From positions 62,573,090 through 62,637,089 of the forward strand of contig JAKTNV010000006.1 in the NCBI GenBank assembly GCA_022747635.1: a stretch of 64,000 nucleotides of DNA. The letters run 5' to 3'. Positions 23,956 through 37,300 of this stretch are shown piece after piece. The DNA comes from Hetaerina americana. Taxonomy: Eukaryota; Arthropoda; Insecta; Odonata; Calopterygidae. The notes under the pieces are model-generated. The model was not told where the DNA came from, searched no databases, and saw only the letters and a program-made list of their open reading frames with translations. The translations under genes and the position numbers were made by a program. Each line of letters begins with the position of its first letter. The first letter of the stretch is position 1.

Positions 23956-25840
23956 AAGTAGGCATGGCCCATTGCATTGGGACGTAAAACAGAAAAAGGA
24001 CAAAACGCGAGGAGGATGAGGAAAGGGAGCGGGCGGACGCGGGATTACTCGCCGTGGGCCCTCTCGCGTGCCTGCCGGCGAAAGCGTTCCGACCCCGCCG
24101 ACTGACTGACTGATGCGTGTGCGCGGGACGCTTTTGAAATTGAATTTGTGGTGCTTTGAGGTTGATCTTTTTTCAACGGCTTCGAGGAATCTCTCTTCCG
24201 TCAAAATATCCCCGCCGCGGACGGACTGAATATATAAAAAGATTTTTTCTACCTAGGCCGTTGTTCGCTGTTCCTTCATTTTGTTTTTTGAGCAAAGATT
24301 GATACTCGTGCAGTAGCGAGTCATTCAAGAGAAAAAAAGTAAGCGAGTACATTTTTTCCTTACTGCACCGAATTCTTGAGGAAAAAATAAAAAAATGCTT
24401 GTATTCGCAAGACTAGCGCAAGTTGAGGGGATACCCCCGTGTTCCAAAGGGATTGCGTCGAAATAGAAGAAAAAAAACCATTTAAATTTTTTAATTAAAA
24501 ATATCGAGTAAAAATGCTGAAAAAGTCACCTCGTGTTTGAAGAGAATTATTTAATACCTTGTGTCCGTGTAAAAATATGTTAGCATAAGTGATGAAATGT
24601 ATGAATGATGACTATCTCAGAGCCGTGGACACATTTGCGCGTATTTATGGGTATTATACAGGGACAATAGTTGTGATACGTCACCCAAAGGATATTATTG
24701 TTTAAAGGACCTCAAATGGTGCTTCTGAGATAATTATACGAACGCTGCTTAAAAATACAATCACTTGAGCTTCCAAGTTATAAAAGTGTTGTAAGTCTTA
24801 AGAAAGTTAATTCGAGTCATCCAATTTTTTGAGAAGCTTGTCATACGACAAATCAGAGCCTGGAAAAAGGAGAACAAGTACTCCTTAGAAGATGATGGGC
24901 ATCTTAATTACCAAAGAGTCGTGATCCAATTAAACTGTAACATGCGCCGAGTACGTTCGATAGCTTAAGTGATGCTGAACACTAAAAGTGGTATCTCTGT
25001 GCTATATGGTGAAATAATTGGATTCAGGACATGAATTACAAACACTAGTGTGAATGATCTTTTGTTCCATTCTGGTGATAATAGTGATTGTGAAGTTTGA
25101 TTACAGTTATCTTTTTATTATTTCAACTGCATACTCTCACCACTTTTAGACATGAAAAAAATATATTTTATCCTTATTAGTGAGACTGACGTGAGATTTA
25201 CATGTTGTAAAGCATATCACATTTTATTTCTTATTTGACAACTCCATCAGTTTCTTTTGCATGAGATTCTCGCAGATATGTACGTGTTGAGCAAACTTAA
25301 TATGAATGTCATTGTTTACCTTGCAGTTTCCACGCAAATTTTTGGGACTCCTTCGTATTGCATGTTATTTGTATCAAAGAAACAAACTGATTTCTTATTT
25401 AGGTCCATGTTTTCCAAATATTTATTTTTGAGCTTTCAAATTTCACGAGCTAAGAAATGCCGTCTTATAAAATCTGTGGAACGTGTTGTACATTTTTGTA
25501 TTTTCAAATTATTGAGTAAAATACGAAAGGTGGTGCAAAAGTGATTTCTTGAGAAAGAAAATATCATTGAAACGTTGCTATTCCTCTATTTGAGACTGAA
25601 CAAGAAAAGAAATTTTCCCTGAAATATCAGTGGACTCTGGGATAACGTTGCTTGTCAATAGGCCAACATTTAAAGCATCATATCTGTTTGTGTTTCCAAT
25701 TGTTGGTTGTATGTCACTTTACAGATAAACATTTCAATGTGTAAAAATTGAGAGAATTGGTTTTTATACCAGCCGTCCAAGGGAGGCTCTAGTGATTTGT
25801 AAAAGAAATAAAATGAATTTCAGCCATGAATATAAATAAA
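23956..25840 (+). other. Probable 3' UTR of the receptor gene, end uncertain
   Basis: No open frame continues after the stop. AATAAA signals occur at 24386-24391, 25807-25812 and 25835-25840, the last followed by T-rich sequence. Another AATAAA-containing stretch lies near 26908. Which one is used cannot be decided without RNA. The first gives a 3' UTR of about 0.45 kb, the later ones about 1.9 kb. Confidence 0.4.
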
Positions 25841-28000
25841 TCAGCTGTTTTTATCTTCACTGATGATGGTTTTCCAGGATGGAATTGGCTTATTTGCTGG
25901 ATGAGATGCATTTACTTGTAACTGCAAACTGTTTTCTTGTCGAATATATGTGCTGTTTTCATAGCATTTTATCTCGTGAAATAACCCCCCCCCCCAAACC
26001 AATTAATGAGAGTGGACTGAGACCATAACGACTTTTCATACTTTTTTTTACCATGACTTATTTCCAAGATTTGAAACTTGAACAGAGCCGGATCTCCCTT
26101 CAATAAAAAAACTCTTAGTAGCATCGTCGCCTAATGCAAAAACAATCAGTTCAGATCACTGTAAAGGTTTTGGCCTTTAATTAGACTTGAAATTCACTTG
26201 ATTGACCCTACCACGATTGACACGGCCTAATGGGGTCTTGTCTTCGACAAAACAATGATGTCTAAAATGACATAACTAGACATCTCCTGAGGGAAAAATT
26301 AAAGAACGTTTTTGAATCGAGACTGCTAATAGACAAAACTAATTTTTTAAACTGACTGGGAGGGCAAGTTTTGCAAATTCATTACGTCACCAATAAACAA
26401 TGATATCCACCACTATATGAAAACTTAGGTGTAATGTCAATTTGTGTGTTGCCGATAAAATGAAGGAAATGATAGTGTAATTTGCTATCCTAAAGTTTTT
26501 CATTCGTTGCAATTTGTCTTCATTGTAACCATACATCCTCGTAGCAAAACCTTTGCCCTGACCAAATTTTTTGACGAAAAAATAAAATAGCTTCATGACC
26601 AAAAAACCTTTATCGGATTTTTTTTAGTCTGATTGCTGAAAGATAACTTATTTATATATCCCCAGACTGCTCTGATGTCTAGATTCGATATTAAATGTTT
26701 TAAGAAATCTGTTTGACACTTCCTCCCAAATTCCATCAATTTTCTACGCCATTTCTTTATGACAAACCTATTTCACCATATTTTCCATGACAAAACCTCG
26801 TGAAAACTATCTTTGGCACTCAGTGGACGTACCTATCATGGAATCATCCATCAAGGTTTATGTACCATAGGTTTCAATTTTTTGTAAATAAGACTTTTAT
26901 ATGTCAAATAAATGATTGACAGTTGAAATGGTATGAGTTTTTATTGGTTTTAGAATTACCTATGCAGTTCTCGGACATACTCCATGCATTCAAACATCGT
27001 TTGACACATTTTCAGTAAAATATTTGGCCTTGTAAGGACTACTTACGTCCTCGATACTGCAGAGAGGATTCATAATTAAAACGAGACAAAGGAAACTAAC
27101 GATAAGACTAGGATTCTACATTTTTTCAGTTAATAGAATTATTCGCAATTTATTTTACGCCGTATTTAAAGAAATTACGGAGCATGATTGCTGTTTTATC
27201 ACTCCTTCGAATGATAATCTAGTTTCAAACAGAGAAAAATTCTAAATATGTCTTTTTCCCATGAAAATAATGTATTAAATTTTTGGATAAAAGCAGGTGG
27301 TTAATTGAGACGCGGTAGCCGCCATGAAACACATGCAAAGAGTTCATACTCGGTTCACGGTATTAAATTATTCATTTTACAATTATTATTATTGAGATAT
27401 GTTAAACCAAATAATGCCTCCACATAACGGTAACGCACATTCAATTATAGTGAAACTTTCATTTACAAACATCATAAGTTGAATCATTACTTTAGACACC
27501 ACTTTGGCAGTATGACGATTGACGCACTATATGGATCAGAATACCACAGGGCGAGTTTTGTGAGATTATAGGTTAAATATTTTGCTTATATTAGTTATTT
27601 ATTTCTCTGAGTAACGCTGATAAGAATGTCGAAAACGAATCCTGATTTCCTTACTAAAATACTAGAGGTTGACGGTCGGAGGATGTATGCTGATAAGATA
27701 CCATAATTGGATGGTCACTATGCCGTTTGATCGAAATTGCATTGGTTGCAAAATCACACAGACCGTTCCAGCGTAAACTGAATCCGTTGTTGACACCAAC
27801 AATATGAATGACTCACTGTGGGTTTTTTTTAACATCACTACAAAAAACACGATAAATCCTTCATTGAGTTTGGGAATGCACTCCAACCGATGGACTCAGT
27901 GAATTTATAATCCTTCCATTAGTCTTTTCATAGTGACTCAAGAATCGGTTTATAAGGGAATATCAATTTCCAAGTCGTATTTCAAGGTGCGTATATGATT
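25841..28000. other. AT-rich non-coding sequence
   Basis: Only short unrelated frames. A C-homopolymer lies near 25986. No gene, RNA or element was recognised. It may be partly 3' UTR if a distal polyadenylation site is used. Confidence 0.5.
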
Positions 28001-28023
28001 TCCGCTCTCACCGTGATCGACCG

Positions 28024-28080
28024 ATTAATAAATAATAATCAATACCTACGATACGTAGGTATTGATTATTATTTATTAAT
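28024..28080. repeat. Perfect 27-bp palindrome with 3-base spacer
   Basis: The arm at 28024-28050, ending ATCAATACCTACG, and the arm at 28054-28080, beginning CGTAGGTATTGAT, are exact reverse complements over 27 bases, separated by ATA. An RNA copy would fold into a nearly closed hairpin. Confidence 0.95.
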
Positions 28081-29567
28081 GTTTTTCAATACTTGGCCCT
28101 AGACATAATTAAAGAGGACTCCAAGCTAAATGAAGTTCCGTGTTCGGTAAGTGCATCCTTGCAAATATTTACAGTCAATAATCAGCAATTTCTGAAGTGT
28201 ACATTACAGATGTATAAAATTTCCTATTTTCAGTTTAACTCAAAGGCAATATCCAGCTTGAAGTCGGTATCAAATGCACCAATTAACCAATTTCTGGCCG
28301 CTGATGTGAATTGGGTGTAAAAATTTCGTTTCCAAAACACTTATTCATGACTTTTGTCAACAATTAGAAGAAATACACGTTCCCAATTTGTATGCGTTAG
28401 TTCATGAATGCCCTCTCTAAAGTAACTCACTTTTACCAAAAACAACTTAGTGAGCATTTAATTTTATGGGCAGTGCTACTTTATTCTAGATCGACTTATT
28501 TTTCCCATCGGCCAAATCCATTAAACCCAAAATGTAACTATCAAGGTATTTCCCAAATGTAAGGGAAAGTTTGAGTCATAAACCTATGAGGACTATTTAT
28601 TTTTTCGTATTATTAGAACTTTGTGTGTGTGTTATGTCTTTCTCCTTCACTTCTTGCCTTTCCTCAAGCTGCCTAAAAAGCAAAATCCCACCGAAATATC
28701 AAGAAAATTCTATGGCGACTACGTGAAAATGTGACATGCTTAAGAGAAAGCAAATTCATTTCTCCATGATAGATAATTAGGCTTATCTTAAAAGATTCCG
28801 TCGGACTGTGGTGCCACTGGATGATATCTCGCACACCCCCAGCGCGAGAGGACGGAGGGGGGGACACCTTTCCTGCACCCCTTTTTCCTTTTGACACCGA
28901 ACACATCCCTCTCTCCTCTTCCTAGACACTGGGGTCCCATCTCGCAAATCCCTCCTCCTTCCCCTGAACCCCACCCTCCTTCCGACCCTGCCCCCTGACA
29001 TCCACAAAACCTTACCCCCTGCCCCCAGCGGTAGCACTCCCCGCCTCGTCAACCCCTCCACAACCTGCTAAGCAACCTCTTTCCTCTTCCCTTCGTCTAC
29101 CCTGCCCTTCAATCCCCTACGAACTCGCAACCCTTAAGCCCTCCCCGGGGCAGATTCCGAGAATCAACCAAAGCACAGACAGACACGTAACTCTGCCGTA
29201 ATTTCGGAGGATTCGTTTCGTCTAAACTCCTGGATTTCTCATCCCTGTTCCCTTTTTCTCTTATCCCACTCCCGACGGATTGGCAACAGGGAAGTAGATG
29301 AGGAAGAGTGAAAGGTTGGGGGGAGATGATGGAACAGGGTGGAAGAAAGGAGTCGGGAATATTAAGGTGAAAAAATAAAGGAGAAGGTTGCTACATGGAT
29401 ACAAATGGCGGAAGGTACTTAATTTTCTTCTAGTGAAATAAAAATTATAAGAAAAACTGATTAATTTATTTATTATCGTCATAAGGGGTAATTGATTTAG
29501 GGAGTACTAAGCAAACGTAATGCGAAGGCCTCTGCGGTGCGTATTTTACAAGTGATGTACGTGCAAA
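28081..29567. other. Non-coding, including a C-rich island
   Basis: About 28820-29150 is C-rich on the plus strand, with many CCCC runs. Flanks are AT-rich. No coding evidence. Confidence 0.5.
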
Positions 29568-29603
29568 GAAAATACCTAAGGTACGTGTACCTTAGGTATT
29601 TTC
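29568..29603. repeat. Perfect 17-bp palindrome with 2-base spacer
   Basis: GAAAATACCTAAGGTAC (29568-29584) and GTACCTTAGGTATTTTC (29587-29603) are exact reverse complements. It lies about 95 bases before the foldback element at 29699. Confidence 0.95.
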
Positions 29604-29698
29604 ACGGTGTCAAAAATCAAATCATTACTTCACTGGTAAAACGGAGTATGTAATTTACTGGGTGTGATAATCAAATTTAGCACAGAACTATAGTGCAC

Positions 29699-29868
29699 TT
29701 AATTAAAAATTGGCAATATTTTCCACAAAATAAAATTTATTAATGCGGCTGTTTTCAATGTCATCACATCATCGTCCGGTACACCTAGTTGTAGTAGATG
29801 TAGTTACGTTGAAACCGGTCGCATTTATAAATTTTATCTTGTGGAAAATATTGCCAATTTTTAATTAA
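29699..29868. mobile_element. 170-bp foldback/MITE-like element
   Basis: Arms 29699-29747 and 29820-29868 are reverse complements at 47 of 49 positions around a 72-base centre. Each outer end is TTAATTAAAAATTGGC. The near-identical long terminal arms and absence of coding suggest a non-autonomous element. TTAA at both outer edges could be a target duplication but also falls inside the repeat, so the superfamily cannot be assigned. Confidence 0.75.
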
Positions 29869-32800
29869 TTGTGATATTCTACTATATCAGGCCTGAAACG
29901 TCTATTTTTACTTTAGTGCACCGCAGACATTTCATTGTTCCAACATATCACTTGACTATACAAAGCAATAACGACGCGTACCATTTCTCAATTTCATGCA
30001 ATTTGTTGTCGTTTTGTTGGGAGGTATTTAATTATCAAGCATAATATCTCAAGCAATTCCAAATCTAATGGCGATGTTTTTCTGGAAATGGATATATAAG
30101 AAAATGAAATCATTGACTAATGAAAAGTGCGCCCTAAGTAACGTTGCACAAGAGGTAGGATTGGTAGCCATTGAACAATTGCTAACTTTCGGGAGATTCG
30201 TATGTTTTAAGTATTAAAGTGGAAGTCATCCTCCACATTTAACCATCACTGGATGCTCCTCCTTAAAATGGCACGTTGTTCTACGCATATGCTTTAACCC
30301 TTGGCTGTCGCCTTCAGAGTAATTGGTACAATTGGATCAAGTGATAAAATAAGTTTTACGATTTTCACAAATGACACGCAAAATATGTGTCATTTTTTAA
30401 TCATTAAATTACTAGCAGAAGCAATAAGATTTGCGGCTTCATTACAGAGGCATCCACACTCTGTCAATGATTATGATGATATGGCAAAATATATCCAATT
30501 ATTCCTACAGAGATCTACAGTATTAAGATATTTCGTTCTGTTCGTAATCACATATTTCCTCACAGCATATATATTTAGCACAAGATATTATATTGAGTCG
30601 GATGGAAAAATTATCTCGAGGATTTTTCTCAGTTTGTGAGCCTGTCATTCAATGAGATATGCCTTTAAATACATAAATTATTCCTCAATATCTACACGAG
30701 AATAAATGTCACTTGAAAATACACAGTGTTATTATATTATGATACATACTTTTGGGATGCGTCAGTTGCTATTTTAAATCAATTTCAATCTGATCGCTGC
30801 TACAGTACGTAGCTTCGTTCGGAAAGAGAAGGCCTGACACCCAACAGTACATTAAACTCTTCTTCAATACCACATATTTTTCACTTTCCTTCATTCCATC
30901 TAATATGCCTATCCTATTTGCTCTTTACCTCCCCTGTCCAACGTCCTTCCCTGCATCACAGTCTTCATCATTCCATCATCAATCAAACTACTCTATATCC
31001 ACCTTTCCTACCCCTTTTGGACCTCTCCCAATAACCGTCTTCTCCCCCACCATCCTTCTCTGGCTTCCCTTTCGGTCTTATTTACCTTTTCTATCATTGT
31101 CCACAAAAAAGTTTCAAAAGTCAATGACATTAAAACACGATGTTCGCAGTAACTCACTTTGCAATTTTTTCATTTCTGTAAACATTTTCGTAAGCACATT
31201 TAATACGAAAACAATTGATCCATTGCCTGTAAACAACCAAGAAGTTGTAACTAAAACGCAACCGTATTTTTTACCGAAATAAATATTTTTTTACCAAAAA
31301 TTGCAGAAGTAATGTGGTAATCATGCTCTTTCCCAGGAGTTTATCTCTCCCGTAACAGGCTCTTTATTTTTCAACAAAGCTGAATGGTAACTACATGAAA
31401 TAACTACGTGAAATAAAGTACAAACTACAATTCAATATAATTTCGATGGAAAATATTTTAAATATTTTTATCTCAAATTTTTATTTCATCAAAAAAAGTA
31501 ATTTCTCCAAAGGAGACCGAATGGGAAAATTTTTGCCTCCCTTGACAATCGATATGTATCATAGCTTAGAAGTGACCTTTTTGAATCAATTTTTTTTCAT
31601 TAGTGTTACTCGATGACTTATTGCCACCAAACTGTAATTACAACGGGTTTGAATGGAATTTTTACTCCGAAGGTTGATTTTTATTTCGAATTTTGAAATC
31701 TATTTAGCTGAAAAAAGGCTATGCTATTTTGTAGATATATAGGTGCCATTTTTCGTGGTGAAATTAGATGTTAAAGAGCTGCTATACCTCACTTCTGTAA
31801 CTTTCCACTATACGGGATGGTATATCACTGTATCACGGCAAATAATAAGTGGTTATGAAAATATGCCTACTTTTGCGTATATAAAATAATTGGATATCGA
31901 TCTTTTACAATCGTATATTATAAAATATTTAGTACAAGAGTAAAAATAATTGAACCGATAACACGTCCATTTACTATTTTTCAAACAAATGAATGCATAT
32001 TAAGATGAACAAGCTTTCAACGGGAGCAAAGACTTGTACGGAGTGGAAATGGTATAAGCATCGCCATAACGACAGTGAAACCCGAATAAAATAACTTAGG
32101 CTACGACCCTAATTGAAATGATTATGTCCGTGGTTCTATCCTAGACAAGAAACTGGAAGAGCAGTACAACTCAGTCATAACCTTAAGGTCAGTGTTGATC
32201 CATTTCTGAAAGTTATTCAGATTCGTTGATTAGACTTCGGATGATATAAGCTAGCAAACTACAACAAGAGTATTTAACTGTCCTAATTGGTGGATAATTT
32301 TTTTCCGGCGGTTTTCTCAGCTGACCAATGAATGCATAACCTACCTGGATAATTAAGTCAGCATAAAAGGGACAACCTCCAATATTTCCTTTAAAAGAAA
32401 AAAATCTCAAAATAAAGTATTTAAGCATATTTTTGCCTTGGGTGTTAACGTTCTTGCAAAACGTGATTTCAATCAATATTTGTAGCATTCAACTCCACCG
32501 GAGCAGGTTTTGCAATTAATGAGTTTGTTTCCATTACCTGCCTTAAAAGCCACGATTTCTCACTTCGAACTGACCATCACCGGCAGACAAACGACGAGTC
32601 GAAAAATTAGAGTATCTTCCAGACTGCACGAAATCCTCCAGTCATTTACCCGCCCCAAATAGATTACGGCGACGAATATGTGCGGCCCAAATGTCAATGG
32701 CGAGAACTGAGCGCAAGAGAAATTGCGAATTACTCTCATCGGAATTAAGGCCATTAATTACCCCTGCTTCAGGGATTAATAGATTTGGAAACTTGCCTTA

Positions 32801-34300
32801 ATTGCACGTCATAAAGTTTGCAAGGTAGGTAGGTGTTGGTGTGGAAGAGGATGGGGTGGTTGCAGGAGAGAGCGGGGGTTGGGACGTGTATAGTAGACAC
32901 GGAAGGACGGGGGATGAGTGCGGAGAGGAGTGTTGTGGGCTATCCAGTACATCACGGCGGACGCCGACAACCTGTAATATGTCAAGGCACACCCGTATAA
33001 GGTTGCGAGGACGGGAAGAGTCCCCAAGCGTTCTGCTTTACAAGCGTGATTCCGTGATGAGACACTAAACCAAGCCGGCAAGATCCACTCCACACACACA
33101 CACACAGACAATCAACCGACGTGGTGTCCCACGCAGCCAGAGCTGGATCACTCAATCGCCACCGGAGCACTCCCCTCTCTCCCCCTTTGCTCCTCGACGG
33201 CAATCTGCTACGAGGCCTCTTACCTCGTCCCCTTCCCCCTCGCCAACCGTCCAACTAACTCATACAGCATCGATGTTACCCATGGATCCCCTCCCTCCCT
33301 CCCTCTCTCTCTCTCTCCCTTCCTTCATCCACCCCACCATCCATCCTCTCTCACTTCGCGCTACTAACAGGCTAATGCACCGAGGGTATGCTCCGGTTTA
33401 TCACACGGCATCGTTTAGCATGTTGCCGCAGGTACAATCTGATGGCAAGCCCTGATCTTCGATTGAGCACGCCAAGTGTTTAGGAGGGTTGGGGGAGGGG
33501 GGTACAAAGGTTTTCGGGAAGGGGGGGTCGTTGGTGAAGCGGAGGGAGATTTGTCGGGCAAAATGGGGAATCAATTATTTCCAAACTCTCCGCGCCGAGG
33601 AGTCCTGTCCGTCGGCGATCGTCCAAAGGGTTGCGGTGATTTCAAATGAAGCACCGCCGTGTCGACGCAACAGTTTCAATCCTACAGTAATGCCCTCTCG
33701 TTCTGTTTTTCCCTCCAATTTGCTCGAAAGAAAACCGGAGACGCCCCCGAACTCCATTCCAGAACATAAGAATGTTTGCAAGCGTGTTGGAAAAACGTAA
33801 ATAATATTTCATGATTCCGATTATTTTCAAAACGAATACAATTCTTCAAGCCACCGCCGCGAAAATCTACGCAGCCGAATACAATTTCATTCACATGTAA
33901 AGCCTATTCCACCAGGGGTGCCAACCGCTTATTCTTGTCATTTATTCTTTTAAACCCGTGGCTCTCGTACTCCTATAGCAATTTTACTCCAGTTCAATAT
34001 TTCAGTTTTATACCATGTTTTTTCTATTTGCGTACTCGGATATATAATGATTTATTTCTACGAGAATTTGATTTTTTAACGTAGCAATTCGAATCAAAAA
34101 ACCTACCATAAATTTGAAGATATACCTTACAGACATGAGGTTGCCATGTAAGGAGCAGATTCAATATTAACCATTGGTACAGATTTCGCTACGCCACAGG
34201 AACATAAATGAAAAGCTATATATTTTAGATTTACACATTATCAACTCTCAAGTATGTATTTTGAGATTTAATGTTTTCACATAATGGTTTTCTCCCAAAA
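29869..34300. other. Non-coding sequence with one GC-rich island
   Basis: About 32820-33560 is GC-rich: purine-rich at its ends, with CA and CT runs (33090-33108, 33290-33320) in the middle. The rest is AT-rich. A 112-codon open frame at 30301-30639 has no recognisable domain and is not called a gene. Confidence 0.5.
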
Positions 34301-34301
34301 A

Positions 34302-34392
34302 TGTAAAATTGCACGACCATTTTTCGGCATTGTAAAATGCACAATGTTTGAAGACCGTGCATTTGTTTTGTTTAAATGCCGAAAATTTTACA
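34302..34392. repeat. Imperfect inverted repeat
   Basis: TGTAAAATT plus TTCGGCAT on the left pairs with ATGCCGAAAATTTTACA on the right. An inner ATGCAC pairs with GTGCAT. The left arm carries about 12 extra bases. It is a plausible hairpin or decayed foldback element. Confidence 0.45.
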
Positions 34393-37300
34393 GTTATAAG
34401 ACTGCCTCACACCTTGCGTCTTTTTCCTTAACAGAATGTACCAAAGAAAAATTATCTGTCTCATTCCTGATCGTTTTTCAAAGGTTTTCTCTAACGGACA
34501 GCGAATGAGGTAATTTTTCCCAAAACGGAGGTCATTTTTCCCATTTCTTAATTATATTAATTCTTAGTTATAAGAAATTAAAATTATTCAGGAAAACAAC
34601 ACAATCACATTATTCAATTTCAGTGGTACTGTTTGCATGGTAAACGGTACAGAAATTATTTTCAGGCGACAGCATTTCCATAATAAAATCCCAGATTTTT
34701 CATTGTTAAACTAATTATAACAAAGTGAAGAGGCCGCATTTGAATACGATGCTTCATATTTTATTTTAATTTTTGATTGGGGTTCAACCTATTTTTTACA
34801 CATGCTGGTTCCGAAGACGTTCCATTGATCTCTCTAACTACTGAGAAATGACGTATCGCCACCAAAACGAACTCTCCTATTGCAAAGCAGAAATAAATTC
34901 TTTGCCAAATTGGGAATATTAGAATATAAGGGCGTGAATTAGAAGGCAGGGAAATTCCTGGCTATGTATAAGATATTCGAGCTTCTGATCCCTGAGGTAC
35001 AGGTTTGGGATATTTCACCTTTCCTAGTCCACCTCTATCTTTTGCTATACGTTCACATTGACCTTGTTAACATTATTATGTTTAAAGTTTTAGCAACACG
35101 GGTTCCCTTCGCTTTTCAATCCCGATTGGTGTGTCCATTGAAATCTTCAACGCTTTGTCCGTGATAGTAATTGTGGTTGACGTCACATGTTGGTGAGTAC
35201 TTAAATAATTGATGAAAGGCAATCTTTCAAGTGCCATGTTAATTTGCGAATTAATTGCAAAATTAAACAAATTCCTCCATCCACCTCACAAATTGTTTTT
35301 TTCTTGTTTTGGATGGGTATTAACACTTATTTAGCAACATTATTTGCACATTTCTTCTTTTTCATGATAACCCATTTTTCTCTTTCTCAATAATGCTTGA
35401 ATAATTCTGATGTTTTTACCACATCTCAAAATTTGCCTTCATATTCTTATTCCTTTTTTCTACATTTTATGGAGAATTACTGGACCATAACTATCTCAAT
35501 TGAAGATGACTATCATTCTTTTCGTAAGATCACTGCCCTGCAACTTTTACCCAGAGTCTTCAATTTACCATCACTTGATTTGATTAATATTTTTCCCCTT
35601 GTACCTCTGATAACGAGTGCGGATTTTCATTTTTTAATTCCTGATATTTCTTTCGCCAGGAGCACGCTCATTTCACCTTCATTTCAGTCTCTTTAATATC
35701 TCCATGTCACTGCGCTCTTATTTCCACTTCGTTTCTCCCGTCCTATTAGGTGCTCCGAGAGAAACTAATATAAAATATATTACAAACGAATTAACGTATT
35801 TCACGTAAGTGCGTTTCAAATATATCTGGAAGAGACAGGACGTAGACACCGGAAATTTTAAAAAAGTGGACTTTTCCGTGGAATTCTCAGTGAAAAATTC
35901 CTTTTCGGAGGAAATTAATATTCAAAAAAAGCTACTATATTCCATTTTTACACGAACACGACACAGAATACACACGAACATGGATTCACAGAAATGCAAC
36001 GCCATCAGGTTAATTCTTTTTGTACCGTAGACACAATGTGCCCACACATTGCCCAGTGATAGTTCCGGCGCAAATATTGTGTCATGACCTATTGATGTTT
36101 GATCATTGTGAAAAATTATTGTTTTTAATAAAATTTAAATGTGGAATTGCCATATTTTAAATTGTTCTCTCCTTTCATGATGAAAAGAATTCCATAATTC
36201 CCCGAAACAGTGTCCGGAAAAAAATTCTCCATTCGGTAGAGTAATTAGCGGCAGGAAGCATTCCATGTTTTCCATATACATTGGCTTCTCCTTGGATGTC
36301 CGAGCTCAGAGGAATGTGCTTAATGAACATAGACCATATTCCCCAAGTCCGCACCCAGAGGGTGCCAAAATCTACGGCCATCATACCCAGGAACACGCCG
36401 TTATTCGAGCACCGATTGCACTATAGGCTTCATTTATTGTGCCAGCGGTAAATATTGTCTCAACTGTTACTTTCTGTTACCTTACTTAACTTTATGCATG
36501 ATAGGTAATATCTAAATATTCGATCAATTTTGAACACGAATATCTGATAGCAAAACTTTCTCTTTTATGAATGAGTAAATGACAACACATAGAATGCCAG
36601 AGATGTTATTTTTTCAATTTTAGATCAAAGAAGAACAGCATTTTATTATATTCATTTCTTCTTCTAAAAAATAAGGGAAGATGTTTTTTTAAAATCAGAC
36701 AGTGTAACTATAAAGAGAAATTAATTGAATGCCGTGAGCTATGAGGAGCATCTGTAATTTATGAGGGAGACTTAACTCTGTTTAAAACTCTTGAAAGTAG
36801 GAGAGGAAGTGACTGAAGGGTATTAAATAAAATTTAAACATATCCTCTCACGTTAATGAGCCAGTTTTGTATTCTGTGCGAGGATATATGTATTTTCTTC
36901 GCTAGGAGAGAAGTACGCTTCGCACAAACCAGCTCACAAAAGATGTACTTAGCATGTAAAATGTATGAAATGAAGCCTCGCTGTTCGTCCATCTTCCCTA
37001 ATCTTGATTCCTGCCCCTATCCAGCCCCGCGGCTATCATTAAAACATTAACGAAAAAGTTTCCAATGCGAGATGAAACAGTTACACGCTGCAAGACTTCA
37101 CATTTAGTAGACGACGGAAAAGTTCGAAAATTTGTTTAACTCCATAAACTTCAAGATGCTTTTAGTCTATGTCTCCGCATACGCGAAGGGTATGTACGAC
37201 CACACCCAAACAACTATTAAGGAATTCTCACAGGTCACTCAAAAAATAGGATGTCTATCCAGGGTATTAAACCCTTTTTATCAAAGGGGTCTTGGCTAAA

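Noticed and set aside
23782..24204. Antisense open frame over the terminal receptor exon and 3' UTR
   Set aside because: Shadow frame. The plus-strand frame has the conserved family motifs.
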